Source: Nissolia schottii
Taxonomy: Eukaryota > Streptophyta > Magnoliopsida > Fabales > Fabaceae
Assembly (NCBI GenBank): GCA_003254905.1
Contig: QANU01000796.1
Span: forward strand, 607,577-671,576
DNA: 64,000 nt
Reading direction: 5' to 3'
The translations under genes and the position numbers were made by a program. The notes beneath the pieces were generated by a model. It was not told the DNA's origin. It did no database searches and was given only the letters and a program-made list of their open reading frames with translations. This document shows, piece after piece, positions 1-11,417 of this stretch; positions within the stretch are counted from its first letter, which is position 1; each line of letters begins with the position of its first letter.

Positions 1-534
1 ATGTACATAAGAATATTTCTGCATCCTTTCAACATCAATAACTTCACAAATTCAAGGAAACACATGGATTCAAAATTACGATTTGCAGCAAAGACAGCAA
101 TTTTAACTTAATGTTTCTACAAAAGTCGAACCTTGGTTCCAAATATCATTTATGGATGACAGAAATCATAGACAATTGATATTTCTTTCTAACAAAAAGG
201 TCAGAAAGTCCACTTCACTTGGCACCAATGAAATTCAACATTAGGCAATGCAACAACAGTATGTAAAAGTTCGAAAAGCCATTCAACTTGCAAGTCTCAA
301 AGCAAAAGAGCAAACAATAGAGGGCAAAGCCACTAGCCACATAATCGGTTTCTAACTTAATAAGAATTCAGAAATTCTTCAAAAGTATAAAACCCATAAA
401 CAATTCAAGCTTCTAGACAAACTCACTCAGTCAGAAAATTAGCAAAACAAACAGGGTCTCATGATTTCATCATGTTTCAATTGTTCACTACAAAACACAA
501 TTGTAATTATGGAGCAGCAACACACAACAATTAC
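1..534 (-). other. Probable first intron of the RBR E3 ligase gene
   Basis: This stretch lies downstream, on the minus strand, of a clear GT donor at 534-533. It is AT-rich and stop-filled in all frames. I could not recognise the next exon, which should continue the RWD domain, so the remaining exons probably lie to the left of the window. Confidence 0.6.
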
Positions 535-1086
535 CTCATCTTCCTGAAATTGGTCATTGATTCTGAGCTGCTCCTCCGTCAATTCAGGCTCTTCTACGCC
601 ACTCAGCAACCTATCAAGCCTACCAACAACATCATCAATGTCATCATCATCATCATCAGCCGCTTCCTTGGTCTTGCTGGAACTAGTAGCCACGTGATCT
701 GTCTCATCTGTTACTGTTACATCATCATCAACAGCACTCAAATTAGACTCGCGGCTGTTCTCTTCTCGTTGATTTTGGCGCTGTGGAGACGGTGTGAGCT
801 GAACAGCAGAAGAAGAAGCCGCAGCCACCGCCGCCGCCGCCGCTGTCGGATCCGAATTAGGAATAGAATCAACAGATGGAGAAGAGGAGGAAGGGGGTTC
901 AGATTTCTTGACGAAGCGGAATTTGGGGTGCTGCTGACCTCGGTTGCTGCTGCTGCTCCACCATGGCGTGCGGTGGTGGTGGTGGTGGTGGTTTCGAGAA
1001 GTGGATGACGATTGTTGTTCGGGATGGAGAGGTTTTGCGGTGAAGGATTCGTCGCCGCGTTTCCCTCTCGTCTTTCTCGTTGACAT
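535..1086 (-). CDS. First coding exon of an RNF14-like RWD/RING-IBR-RING E3 ubiquitin ligase (partial)
   Basis: The exon encodes 184 aa in phase 0, from an ATG at 1086 to a GAG|gtaatt donor after position 535. Residues 1-135 are low complexity: a His run near residue 34, a Ser run, an Ala-rich run near residue 83 and a stretch of seven Asp before IDDVVGRLDRLL. The exon ends with VEEPELTEEQLRINDQ and FQEDE. From memory, this peptide is conserved just before the RWD domain of plant RNF14-type RBR ligases, which transfer ubiquitin through a RING1-HECT-like cysteine relay. The RWD, RING1, IBR and RING2 exons are outside the window, so catalysis cannot be checked. The start is supported by a TATA box about 50 bp upstream and by low-complexity N-termini being common in this family. 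The assignment is an inference from one conserved motif. Confidence 0.72.
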
Positions 1087-1135
1087 TCGAGCGAGCAGAA
1101 TGCCGTTGCTAATGGTTGTTGTGGCTGCCGCCGCC

Positions 1136-1142
1136 TTATATA
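1136..1142 (-). promoter_or_regulatory. TATA box of the RBR E3 ligase gene
   Basis: On the minus strand the sequence reads GTATATAAGG about 50 bp upstream of the ATG. This spacing implies a very short 5' leader of roughly 20 nt if transcription starts about 30 bp downstream of the box. Confidence 0.5.
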
Positions 1143-1193
1143 CAGAGAATGGTCTCTGAGATCCTCGCCTCTCCTTTGCGTTGTGGATTTCAT

Positions 1194-2180
1194 TAAAATG
1201 TTGACATCATCTCATTCAAATTTTAACTAATCTATGTTTGTTTGTTTTTTTTCACCTACCGTAAATTATATTAAATCATTTTATTTAAATTTTAAATTTT
1301 ACTAAATTTATTTTAACCTCATTAAATATATTCTTCTTAATCCTACTATATATTTTTTATTTTAAAATTAAAATTTTCTCACATTCAACATTTAAAAATA
1401 CAAAAAAAAATATTCAAATAAATTGTATAAATAATAAGATTAATTAATAAATTTAAAATAATCTACGTACATGGTACGAGTGTTAAACTAGTAATAGATA
1501 AAATATGAGCTAACTTAATATTATACATTAAATAAATACAAATAATAAAACACAACACTAATGAGGAGCTCAATCAGAACACTATTTTGATGTAATTGCA
1601 GCAAACTGTAAGCGTTTGAACAAGAGTAATGCACCTTCTCTCACACAAAGAGAAATGGGAATCAAGTTGCAAATGGTTTGACAAAATTAACTAATTTAAT
1701 TTATTATTGTATTTGGATTGAGGAAGTCTCCTCTAGTGTTGCCCCCTTGGTGGCAGATAGACTGTAATCTTTTACCAAATTATCAGTGATTAGAAAGGAT
1801 TCCCCTAAAAACATAGCATAACATTTTTTTTTATTCATAAATAGTTCAACTCTTTGACTAGTAACATCACCTTGATTTTTCTTTAGTTTTTTTTTTCAAT
1901 GTCCTTTTATTAAGTAGTCATTAGAGTTTAATTGATGTTGTACACATTGAATCATTGGTTATTACATAAATCAAATAACTTTTTTTTTCAAATAGTGAGC
2001 ATAGAAATCAACTAATTCTTTTAATATGATAATGTATGACTGAGTAATAATGTAATTTTTTTTTTTATGTTTATATAGCATAAAACTCGTAGAAATTAAA
2101 TTTTAATGTTATTATCTACTTAAAAAAATAATAAATTAAACTGTAAGGTAAAAATTTTGATAGATGAGGTTCATTTTATC
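1194..2180. other. AT-rich spacer
   Basis: No gene is visible. The stretch is rich in A and T homopolymers and has no long open frame. It holds the upstream region of the RBR ligase gene and ends at the terminus of a hAT-type element. Confidence 0.5.
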
Positions 2181-2708
2181 TAAAGGTGTTCATAATGCAG
2201 TCTTACTCGATGGTTTGACCCAACTTGAAGTTTATTTAATCAGGTTTAGGTCACTAAATTTGATTCAATATCATTTTCAAGCAAGGTTCGAGTTATATGT
2301 TGAAATGACCCAACTCAGTCTAATATCATATAATTCTTTAAAGTGTGTGTGTGTGTCTATATATATATATATATATTATAAATCAGTGATGAGTTATAAG
2401 ACTTTTGTATTTCATTTAATATTCTTTACAAATTAAGTTGTTTTTATATTGATATAATTTGTTTTAAAATGTGTATTATAAAATATCTCTTGAATTTGAT
2501 TTATTGCATCTAAAATCTTATGACTTTACTATGAGTAATATTTAAATCTTAGTATGTTATTTAAATATCAGGTTGATCGAGTTTGGCCTAGTCATTAGTT
2601 GAGTCATTATAAGGTTGGGTTCAGGTTCAAAGAAATGACCCGACCATAAAATTGGGTCGAATACTGATCTTATTCAACCCGACCTAACCCAACTCATGTA
2701 CGACCCTA
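2181..2708. mobile_element. hAT-type non-autonomous element
   Basis: The left end reads TAAAGGTGTTCATAA and the right end, reverse-complemented, reads TAGGGTCGTACATGA, so the termini are imperfect inverted repeats of the TAGGGGTG kind. The flanking octamers ATTTTATC (2173-2180) and ATTTCCTC (2709-2716) agree at 6 of 8 bases, consistent with an old 8-bp target duplication. No transposase frame is present. Inside, at 2342-2376, is a (GT)n(AT)n microsatellite. Confidence 0.55.
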
Positions 2709-3074
2709 ATTTCCTCTATGAAAACTTCTACTCTTTTTTCAACCCAAAATCAAAGGGAATACACTATTATAAAGGGAATACAAACAAGTAACTACCATTT
2801 GGGGCACAACTTTATACATTAATTTTACCTTTATCTATAATTAGTTCTAAAGCATTTTCTTGGATTAAAAAGTAAACTCTTTTGTCACTCTTTAATTGTC
2901 CACTTCAGATACTTACTTTTATTTGATAATTGTCTCCGCTATCACATCTCTCTTTTTTTTCTCTTCATATTTTTGCAAGTGCATTTTCCACTGCATGTGA
3001 GTTTGTATAAAGCATTTGCCATAGAATTTGCATATTGAAACATTTGCTTGGCAGGCACAAAGTGCCTCTCAAGT
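2709..3074. other. Spacer without recognisable features
   Basis: This is AT-rich DNA between two hAT-type termini. I see no gene, RNA or repeat here. Confidence 0.4.
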
Positions 3075-3320
3075 AGGAGTGGAAGCAAGTCATGTCAAGC
3101 CAGGTCGCGTAATAAATAGGTCACACTCGTGTCATAAATTTTTGGCTTGAGCCTTGCTTATTACCTGTCAAATGCCTTTTCTTTTGCCTAACTTGACTTA
3201 GAACCTGGTAGGCCGGCCTCTTTTTATTTATTTATTAAATATATTATAAAAATATATTGTATTAAATAAATCTATCTTTGAATGAATAAATCTATGCAAT
3301 AAAAATAAATATATTATAAT
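3075..3320 (+). mobile_element. hAT-type element end, interrupted by a solo LTR
   Basis: The start TAGGAGTGGAAGCAAG and the following purine-rich words (GCCAGG, GGCCGG) match the terminal style of the hAT-type elements elsewhere in the window. The AT-rich interior is cut at 3320 by the solo LTR and seems to resume at 5279. No matching right terminus was found. Confidence 0.35.
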
Positions 3321-4585
3321 TGTCACGCCTCAACTTATGACGTGACCGCATGTAGCGTTACTACCCTACGGAAGCTTTGACGTGGCATACTAACGTACAT
3401 GAAATGCTCATAAATAAATAACTTTACTCATAATAAATAACTGATTTCATTGAATAATTGGTTTCATTAAATAATAACTGAGTTTACATGAAATACTGCA
3501 AATGTTGTTCTAAAAATATAGTTCAAGACATAAATGCTAAAATAGGAGATCCTGCCCTAGGTATCTGGAGCATAACTACTAATAACCCTAATAGGCCCTA
3601 CTGCGAAGTGGGGCTTACCACTGACATTGAATCCTCGCTTCTACTGGACAAAAAGGGGACATTCTCACTGTCTTCTACTATATTTGAAAAATGATATTGA
3701 TAGAGGGGTGAGTTTGTCATCTCAGTGGTGGGTATCTCGGTACTACACAAATAACATATACTGCATATAGTCATGGCATGTAGATATACATGTATTGAAT
3801 GATAAATAAAACATACATGCTAAAGTAAATTTGAATAAATTGTTGTAAAGTAAATCTGAATAAACTGCTAAAATGTAAATCTGATATGTGCAACGTGTGT
3901 CTGCCTCCTTGGCGGAGGGGTGCGAGGAGAGATGCCTCTCGATCCTTGAATTCAAGGGAACCTTGGCCCAACCTTGCTTCACCAGGATGAATCTGGGTGG
4001 TTCGGGTATGTGCAACCCGGATACCTGCGAGGGTACACATACCCTAATCTGAGAAGTTTGAAGCTTATGTAATCTAAATCTAAAAGGGCACACATGCCAT
4101 AATCTGAGCAGTCTGACGCTCAAAGCTATCTACTGCTGAGTCTGATCTATGAGGTCGTTGACCCCGTACTATTCTAGGTCATCTATCCTAAGATCTATTA
4201 TTCGTAAAATCTTTTAGGTGAGCTAGCTTGGTTACCCAAGTTGTTAGGACCTAAGTCTACCGATTATGACTGAGGTATCCTAGTCTTATTTACTTGTCTG
4301 GGATCAAGGACTGAGGTCCCATACTCAGGGGAGGATTCTCAAGTAAGAGAGGTGTGCACAATAGACAACTTAAGTACCAAGTCTTGCCTTGCCAAAACCT
4401 ACCGTTAGTTAGGATTCATTCCTTAACCAGAGTCTTTATTAAGGTCTATTATGTAACCCTAACCAAATAGTTATAAGAGATATCATGCCTATAGTCTTAA
4501 GTCCATGCCCTATCATAGCATAAACATGTCATAATATAACATATCATGTAAGCATAGTAACTGTCAACTACTAAGCATATATATA

Positions 4586-4638
<53 letters not shown>

Positions 4639-5278
4639 TTATATTATATAATAACATGTTATGATGCACAATTGACTCTATTGACGGACCACCGAAATGG
4701 AACTGTCAATGCACCGGGACCTCCACTCACCTGGAATGCTGTGGAACCAAGGAACATTAGCACTGGGAGCTCCAAGTGATGTAGTGTTGGCACTTGGAAA
4801 GGACAACATAAACTACACCATCAGAAAACCCATAATGAGAACGTAATTGTAGGCTCTGTTATAGCAATCTGGCATCGCCATGGCGACCGTGGACCTTCAT
4901 AGGGCCACCACTACCAAAGTAGCGGTGTCAGGGCTTACTACTTAGGTCATCCTAAAAAGGATCGGCTACCAACCCTAGGTAAAGATGCCGCATCTTCACA
5001 AGAGAAAGAAAGAAATAAACTGAGTAGGAACTCCATTCTAAAGAGAAGAGGAGTTTGAAACTCTAAATGAGTTGAAAGGGGAAGAGGAAAACTCTACATA
5101 TAGGCAAAAAAGTGGTCAAAAGGGCGGGCTGGACCCTCTTCTGGCCCAAGGAGGCGTGTGTTAGGGTTTCTGATCAGCGGTAGTTTACTAGAGCACGCCA
5201 AAGGCGCTGCAGCGCACTACAACGCGTCTCCGTAAGCATCCTGGCCTTGCAAAGGGCTTTTCGTCGTGAGCCATTACA
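3321..5278 (-). mobile_element. Solo LTR of an LTR retrotransposon (fossil)
   Basis: On the plus strand the unit starts TGTCACGCC and ends CATTACA, so it has TG..CA ends, and it is flanked on both sides by the exact 5-bp duplication ATAAT (3316-3320 and 5279-5283). At 1958 bp it is a long LTR. A TATA-like word on the minus strand near 5095-5105 gives the orientation. No internal region or coding domain is present, so this is a recombined solo LTR. It contains a (GT)n(AT)n microsatellite at 4577-4635. Related copies lie at 5302 and 52129. The superfamily (Ty3 or Ty1) cannot be decided from the LTR alone. Confidence 0.78.
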
Positions 5279-5301
5279 ATAATAATGTATGAATATATTA
5301 C

Positions 5302-6065
5302 TGTCACGCCCCAACTTAGGGTAGTGACTGGCACGCAAGGGACTAGCTCCCTTATGGAAGCCTCTGGAACGCTTTTCGTAAAAATATGCACTTTAACTAA
5401 AACAAATAAAACTTTATTTTTCTGAATAAACGTGAAATCTTTTATATAAAACATAAATATACATGATAAAATACGCGATTGGTCTGGGGATGCTGCCTAT
5501 ATACAATTAGAGCACTCTAGACATAACTCGATTACAAAATAAAAATAAAACTAACAATTCCTACGGGCAGCTTCACCTCAAGGTGAACTGCTGACTCTTG
5601 GATTCTGACGTCGTTACACTAACCATAAAATCGATGCTCTGCTACGCTGCTTCGTAACCTGTAACTGGAGGGGTAGGTGAGGGGTGAGAACTTTGAGGAG
5701 AGTCTCAAGGAGAGGCCGTTCACATGGCGACACAGGACACTTCAAGAAAACCATGACATGTAGATGCAATACATAATATATAACAAACATAAAACAATTC
5801 TATAATAATAACTAATACATAAAAGCATTTGAAAATATAATATAGTTTGGGAGTTTCTCTAGATAGACATTCTGAGTGTTATGGTTTAGCTGTTCCTGAA
5901 ATGTCCAGACTTTACGGTTTGCCCCTAATCTACATGACATGATACATGACACCAGGCATCACGGGCGACTATGTTCAGGCTTTACAGTCTTGTCCCTAAA
6001 TCTACATGAATCATATTCTACTTTACGATTGTATAAGGTATACTAGGGTCAACGATACAAGAAGG
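5302..6065 (-). mobile_element. LTR-family fragment (fossil)
   Basis: It begins TGTCACGCCCCAACTTA, like the preceding solo LTR. Its part from about 5700 to 6065 is the reverse complement of 53215-53570, sharing the words for GCATCTACATGACATG and GTGTCC..TGTC. The other terminus was not found, so it is truncated or has diverged beyond recognition. No coding domain is visible. Confidence 0.6.
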
Positions 6066-6517
6066 GAAGTCTGTGCTTGAGAAGTATAGTTGAAAAAAGA
6101 GAATAGGAGAAATGGATTTTGATAACTTCAAGTCACACCTAAAACATTAGTAAAACGATATTTCAAGAATCCTGACTCATGAGGAATAGAGCCTTGAATT
6201 AAGTTGTATTTCAAGTCTAGGAGCTATATTAGGCAGATAGCCAAAAGTACTAGAAAGATTAAGAGTCCTCTCTTTGTTGATTGTTCTAGTTCTCACTAAT
6301 TAACATATGAGATGTATGATATTATCTTGTTATATTATATTCATTTCTTTGTGATTATTTGAATTGCTTGTTAACTATTATGCCTTATATTCTATGTTTT
6401 TGTATTATAGTTTATTGTTTTGAGTGAAATCTTAGTTTCCCGTTCGAGATTCAATATCTGTGAGCATGTGTACATTTTTGCACCGCTCATTATATTGAAC
6501 CTTATCTTTTTTGGGCC
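6066..6517. other. Spacer of unknown origin next to LTR fragments
   Basis: The stretch is AT-rich with no open frame of interest. It may be the interior of a degraded retroelement, but nothing specific supports that. Confidence 0.3.
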
Positions 6518-7110
6518 CATGGCCGTGTCGGGCCGAGTTGGTCATTAACGTTATTAATAGTCTTTTTAAAGCATAAAAAAAAAACTAGGTGTGGGGTCAG
6601 GCTCGTGGGCCTCATGGCCGTGTTGGGTCGAGTTGACCATTAACGTTATTAATAGTCATTTTTAAAGCATAAAAATAAAAAAGAAAAAAATATCAAGTGT
6701 GGGGCCAGGCCCATGGGCACCATGGCCATGTCAAGTCGAGTTGGCCATTAACTTTATTAATAGTTATTTTTAAAGCATAAAAAAAATAAGGTGTGGGACT
6801 AGGCCCAATGGGCTTTTCTTGGGCTCATGAGCCTCATGGCCGTGTTGGGCCGAGTTGGCCATTAACATCATTAATAGCCATTTTTAAAGCATAAAAATGA
6901 TAAAGAAAAAAAATCAAGTATGGGGCCAAGCCCACAGGCTTTTTTGGGCCACGAGCCCCATGGCTGTGTCGGGCCGAGTTAGTCATTAACATTATTAATA
7001 GCCTTTTTTAAAGCATAAAAATGAAAAAAGAAAAAAAATAGTTATGGAGCTAGGCCAATGGGCTTTTTGGACCCGTGGACCCCATGGCCGCGCCAACGGT
7101 CTAACATTAG
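6518..7110. repeat. Six-copy GC-rich tandem array
   Basis: The core CATGGCCGTGTCGGGCCGAG recurs with changes at 6518, 6613, 6721, 6835, 6959 and 7083. The spacings are 95, 108, 114, 124 and 124 bp. Most units continue with GAGTTGGCCATTAAC, a TTAATAG word and TTTTTAAAGCATAAAAA, followed by a variable A-rich tract and a GGGCC-rich segment. The growth in unit length from left to right comes mainly from the A-rich and GGGCC-rich parts. No function is evident. Confidence 0.85.
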
Positions 7111-8039
7111 AAAACCAAAAAAAAAAATTAGAAAAACATTAATTTTTTTTACTTAAGATGGGTCCATGGGCTAACCCTAGCCTTGTGGGCTTAAGGTCCT
7201 ATAGGATTAAGGTCTCAAGCCCTTTTAAGCTCATTGAGAGTAGGCTTAATAAGGGAGAGCCCCCTACTTTGACACCTCTAATCAAGGAGGATGGTCGAGC
7301 GAAGAAGGTGAGGTTGGGAGGAATAAAACTCAAACTGAGGTGAGGATGGCCGATCAAGGGTTGCGAGTCGAACCTCGAAAAGTTTGGTGTTCACGGTGGC
7401 TTGAGATGAGGTGAGGGACGCTTGTGCAGCTGCCAACGACGTCAGAGCCTCTTCTAGACGATCGGGTCGATTGGTAGATTTCGGCATAGTTCAAGAATGA
7501 AAGCACCAAATGAGGCAAGTGACACAGGAAATATTTAAAAAAAAAAAATTGCTTCATGATTCTCATTTCTCACTTGTAAACATTTTATACAATAGCAAGA
7601 GAATCTAATAACAGACTCAAATAACAGAATCTATGGAATGGAATGGAATGGTGGGCGGATTATTCGGGCATTCCCATTCACGCACTCCTAACAAACTTCC
7701 TGAGAGAGACTATGGTGCTGCTGTGCTTCCTTTCCTTCCCTGGTCTATTCCCTCGTGCACATAATCATTCCACCTGCTTGGCCTTTTAACTTGCCGCTTG
7801 GGCCTCTTTGTGTTCTCCCTCTGCATAGATTGTTAGGCCCAAATTCTCATTTTCTTCAAATTGGACCTGGCCCGTATCAGCCGCGTTTCCACTTCCGTCT
7901 TCCGCCGCGCTTCTACTTCCTGTCCGGCGAGCGGCGAGACGAGGCGGATATCCTGCCGTGTGCTTCTTTTCTCTCTTCCCCTTTCGTTTCTTTTCTTCTA
8001 TTTCTGTGGGTTTTTGCTTCTTCTGGTTTCGTTAGTTTC
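7111..8039. other. Spacer and upstream region of ALG14
   Basis: The left part (7150-7500) is mixed-composition sequence without a convincing gene. From about 7750 the sequence becomes CT-rich and less AT-biased, as expected near a plant transcription start. No unambiguous TATA box was found. Confidence 0.35.
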
Positions 8040-9266
8040 CAAGGGTCAGTGGTTCCCAGATCTGGAAACCCTTTCTCTCTACGTTTCTCGTCGCTACGGT
8101 ACATACCCAATCCGATTCCACTTTCATTTCTTTCCGTTAATTCGCTCTTTTACTGCGTTTTCTGCAATTGGGATGCTGCATTATTGTCCCTTGTTTTTTG
8201 TGTAGAGGATTTTTCTTGTTTGTTGCTATTGTTGGGAGTTGTTTACTAGCTGCTTTGCTTTCTCATGGATTTTGCTTGCTTTTATGCTGTTGGTTGGTGA
8301 TGGTGCTTTGCAAATGGTGTGTTGGGCTTTGGGGATTCAGGGTATGGGCTTTTGAGCTGGGGGATTCTTTGTGATGTGAGGTGATAGTCTTTTTTCTGTT
8401 ACTTTTTTCCATGTTCTTTGTTGCTGAATTTGCTAGATTTGGTTCTGGGAGCTGTACTCTTTCGTTTAATATGTAATGTTTTTGTTGGATTATGTATTCC
8501 ATTATGTTTGTATTTGAATTTGATGAATTGATAAGTTTTTTCAATTTTTTTACACCCGCGGGGGTGGCGAGGAACGGGGATGGGGGAAATTATTCCCCCG
8601 CACCGGGGACGGGGAAGGGGGCGAGTTTGGGGGGTGGGGGGGTGACATCCCTACTCGTAGGTGGTGGTAGAAACAGGGGCAATGGAGGAACACTTGCAGG
8701 AGGAATGGGGACCCAGTAGTAACATTGAGCCATTGTATGTGTTTGTGAGAGACGATAAGAAGAAGTAGAAGAAGAATAAGGGGGGAGTGAATGCAGCAAT
8801 GACACCACGTTTGGTTTTAGAACTGAGAACTCCACTCTTGTGGCTGCATCAGTAACATAGCGGAAGAGGGAAATGGGATCACGGAGAAGAGAAGAAAGTA
8901 GACGGAGAAAGGGGAAAGCCCGCTCAGATTCGTCATACCGAATTCCTATCCCTTTCTCACATTTTATCAAGAGCTGCCACATTGCATTTTGTCATAAATA
9001 ATTCTCCCCTTTTATGTCACTAGTGTAAAATATATTCTTCTATAGTTCTTTGCATTGTGTTCATTCTAACAATGAATCTTCCTTTCACATATATATGTAG
9101 TTATGCATAGCATGTATGTATATTTAACTTTCAATTGCTATTGATTGTTTGGTCAATGTGATACCATGAAACTGATCATTTCTATGCCATTGATTTTCTC
9201 GCAAACTCTGTAGGGAAGATGCAAGTGTAGGCTGTGTAGCTGACTGAAATCTTGAATCTTCCACTG
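8040..9266 (+). other. ALG14 5' leader with a probable long leader intron
   Basis: A CT-rich leader runs to a donor at 8099 (CTACG|gtacat). A good acceptor lies at 9213 (CTCTGTAG|GGAAG), 53 bp before the ALG14 ATG. Splicing these would remove about 1.1 kb that contains a GC-rich repeat and an antisense open frame. The model is inferred from splice words only. Confidence 0.4.
8553..8660. repeat. GC-rich G-run repeat inside the ALG14 leader intron
   Basis: This is a block of CCCGCGGGGGTGG, ACGGGGATGGGGG and TTCCCCCGCACCGGGGA words with a near-palindrome GGGGGAAATTATTCCCCC. Its composition is quite unlike the flanking AT-rich intron. It resembles dispersed G-rich plant repeats and could form G-quadruplexes on the plus strand. 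Confidence 0.5.
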
Positions 9267-11417
9267 ATGGACAAGGGCAATGGCTGCAGCTTCTCTAGTG
9301 CGGCTTCAGTCACTACCGTTTCAAGTGTAATTTTTGTTGTCACATTGATCTTGGTCCGTGTCCTTTATGTCATATATTGTAGCAGCAGGCCAATGAGCAG
9401 AAGAGCTTCAAAACCTGTTAGTACCCTTATTATTTTAGGATCAGGTTTGGGCTCAGTTTTCCTTTCTTTCCATCCAAATCAAAACATTTTATGACAATTC
9501 CATGATTCCATCATTGAGTTTCATTTTTATTCCGTAGGTGGTCATACTGCTGAGATGCTTAATCTATTGGCAGTACTACAAAAAGACAGGTTTAATCCAA
9601 GATTTTATATTGCTGCTGCTACTGATAATATGAGTCTTCAAAAAGCTGAATTGCTGGAGAACTCCCTGGCAAAGAAGGTGCTATTTTTGTTTGTCTCTAG
9701 AAGTCCCTTTTGTATTAATGAACTTTGTTGCTGTTATGCCAAATAATAGTGTTCTGTGCTGTGCATGTGTGTTGAGTTTTGGGAAAGCTGGGAGAGTGGG
9801 GGCTATTGCACATGTTTTTCTAGAGTTCATTTAGCTAAATTGATTTGCTGATACATGCAGATAGGGGTGCTGTCTCGCAATATAAGATTTGATAGTTTGT
9901 GATTTTGTGCGGCTTTCCTTTATTGCATTATATTGATCAATTACTAATTGAAGTTTATGTTTTGTCTTATGTTAGCTTTTGGAGATTCCATGAAAATCTT
10001 GTTTGTTGGGATAGTTAGAGAAAAATTGAAGAGGTGTTTCCGTGGAACTTTTTTTGTTTGAGGATAATATATTGGGTAAAGCGGAGAATGCCTAAAGAAG
10101 ATCCAATAAGGAAAGCAGATTCGTTAGAGAGCAGGCCCACCTTGTGGGATGTGGCTTAGTTGTTGTTATATTATATATTGCATATTGGCTAAAGTCCAGT
10201 AAAATTTTGGATGTGTGAAGAATTAGAGTTAACTATTGGCTAAAGTCCAGGTTTCTTGCACGAGTGTATCTAGTGTTCTAGTGGGTAATTGTCACAAGCA
10301 GTTTATACCTCTCAGTCTTTAATTGACTGCTATCAACCTCAGTAGTGTTGGGATTCAAGTTTGTTTTTTAAAAAGTCTCACATTGGTGGGTGATAGACTA
10401 AGTGAATGGTATATAAGTAGGAGGACCCATAATCCCATTGCCTTAAGGTTTTGAGTCAAAATGTGGTGTCCGGCTCGCTTGTGCGATTTCTCACTTAGCC
10501 CATCAGTGTTGATCTCCCCGGTTTTTGGTCCTCCCCTTCCATCTGGTGGAAATTATTGTCAGGTAATAAAATTCTCTTCATAGTTAGTATTTTGTATGCT
10601 GTACCAGTAGTTTCTTTGCTGGTTTCTGCCATATTTTTCTGGTCTGCAAATTTTTGAACCTTTTCCAGTTGCAGATGGGGACAGGAAATAGAGGCTATAT
10701 CCCTCTCAACCTTGACCTATTTCTGTTTTATGATTTCATAGCATTGGTGAATTTTTAATAGAGTTTGATTTCTTCTGAATGTTACTTCTGCTTAGTGTCA
10801 CTGGTTTATAGATTCTGATCAGAATTAGATTTTAGTGCAGAATGGAACACGGGTTGCTGATACTGCACAATTCATGAAGATATATCGGAGTAGGGAAGTT
10901 GGCCAATCATATATAACTTCAGTTTGGACTACATTAATTGCAATGGTGCATGCCCTGTGGCTAATGATTAAAATTAGACCTGAAGTGGTAATATGGCTAT
11001 CTTAATTGCTTCTGTCAATAATTTGTTACTTTGTAACATATTTGAGTAATTCTGTATTGCTACTATCCAGATACTTTGCAATGGGCCCGGAACTTGCATT
11101 CCCATCTGTGCAATTGCATTCGTGTTTAAGGTTATTATTCCCTTCATTGTTCTGTTGTCATTTCCATATCCATAATCTCATTTATCCACTTTGTTTGATC
11201 ATTTAAGTTGCTACTGAAGTGTGTTTAACCTCCTGCATAGGTTCTGGGAATCAGATGGTCATCAATTTTCTACGTTGAGAGTATTGCGAGAGTGAGGAGG
11301 CTCTCCTTGAGTGGACTGCTCCTGTACAAGTTGCGAATGGCGGATCAACTCTTTGTTCAGTGGCCACAGCTGCAGCAACAATATCCCCGAGCTACCTATG
11401 TTGGTCGTCTCATGTAA
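9267..11417 (+). CDS. ALG14: UDP-GlcNAc transferase subunit ALG14
   Basis: There are five coding exons: 9267-9444, 9538-9677, 10841-10987, 11071-11130 and 11241-11417. All have GT..AG borders, and together they give an open frame of 233 aa. A hydrophobic segment at about residues 14-37 (VSSVIFVVTLILVRVLYVIY) is the ER membrane anchor. LIILGSGGHTAEML (about 54-67) is the glycine-rich loop typical of ALG14. GTRVADTAQF and ILCNGPGTCIPIC follow the family pattern. Known role: ALG14 recruits cytosolic ALG13 to the ER membrane, and together they add the second GlcNAc to dolichyl-PP-GlcNAc in N-glycan precursor synthesis. The start is the ATG at 9267; the in-frame codon further upstream at 9252 is TTG. 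Length and architecture are normal. Intron 2 (9678-10840) holds an LTR-like insertion. Confidence 0.93.
10347..10560 (+). mobile_element. Short LTR/TRIM-like repeat in ALG14 intron 2 (fossil)
   Basis: It starts TGTTGGGATTCAAG. It contains AAGTCTCACATTGG, a TATA-like GTATATAAGTAGG and CCTTAAGGTTTTGAG, words I associate with short LTR or TRIM repeats common in dicots. The right end is unclear and I found no matching target duplication, so the boundaries are approximate. Confidence 0.4.

Noticed and set aside
472-1008. 178-codon plus-strand frame opposite the RBR ligase exon
   Set aside because: Low-complexity shadow (runs of Ile, Arg, Val) of the trinucleotide tracts; no recognisable domain.
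7755-8249. 164-codon plus-strand frame in the ALG14 leader
   Set aside because: CT-rich leader translated as Leu/Phe/Ser/Pro; crosses the probable leader donor and has no domain.
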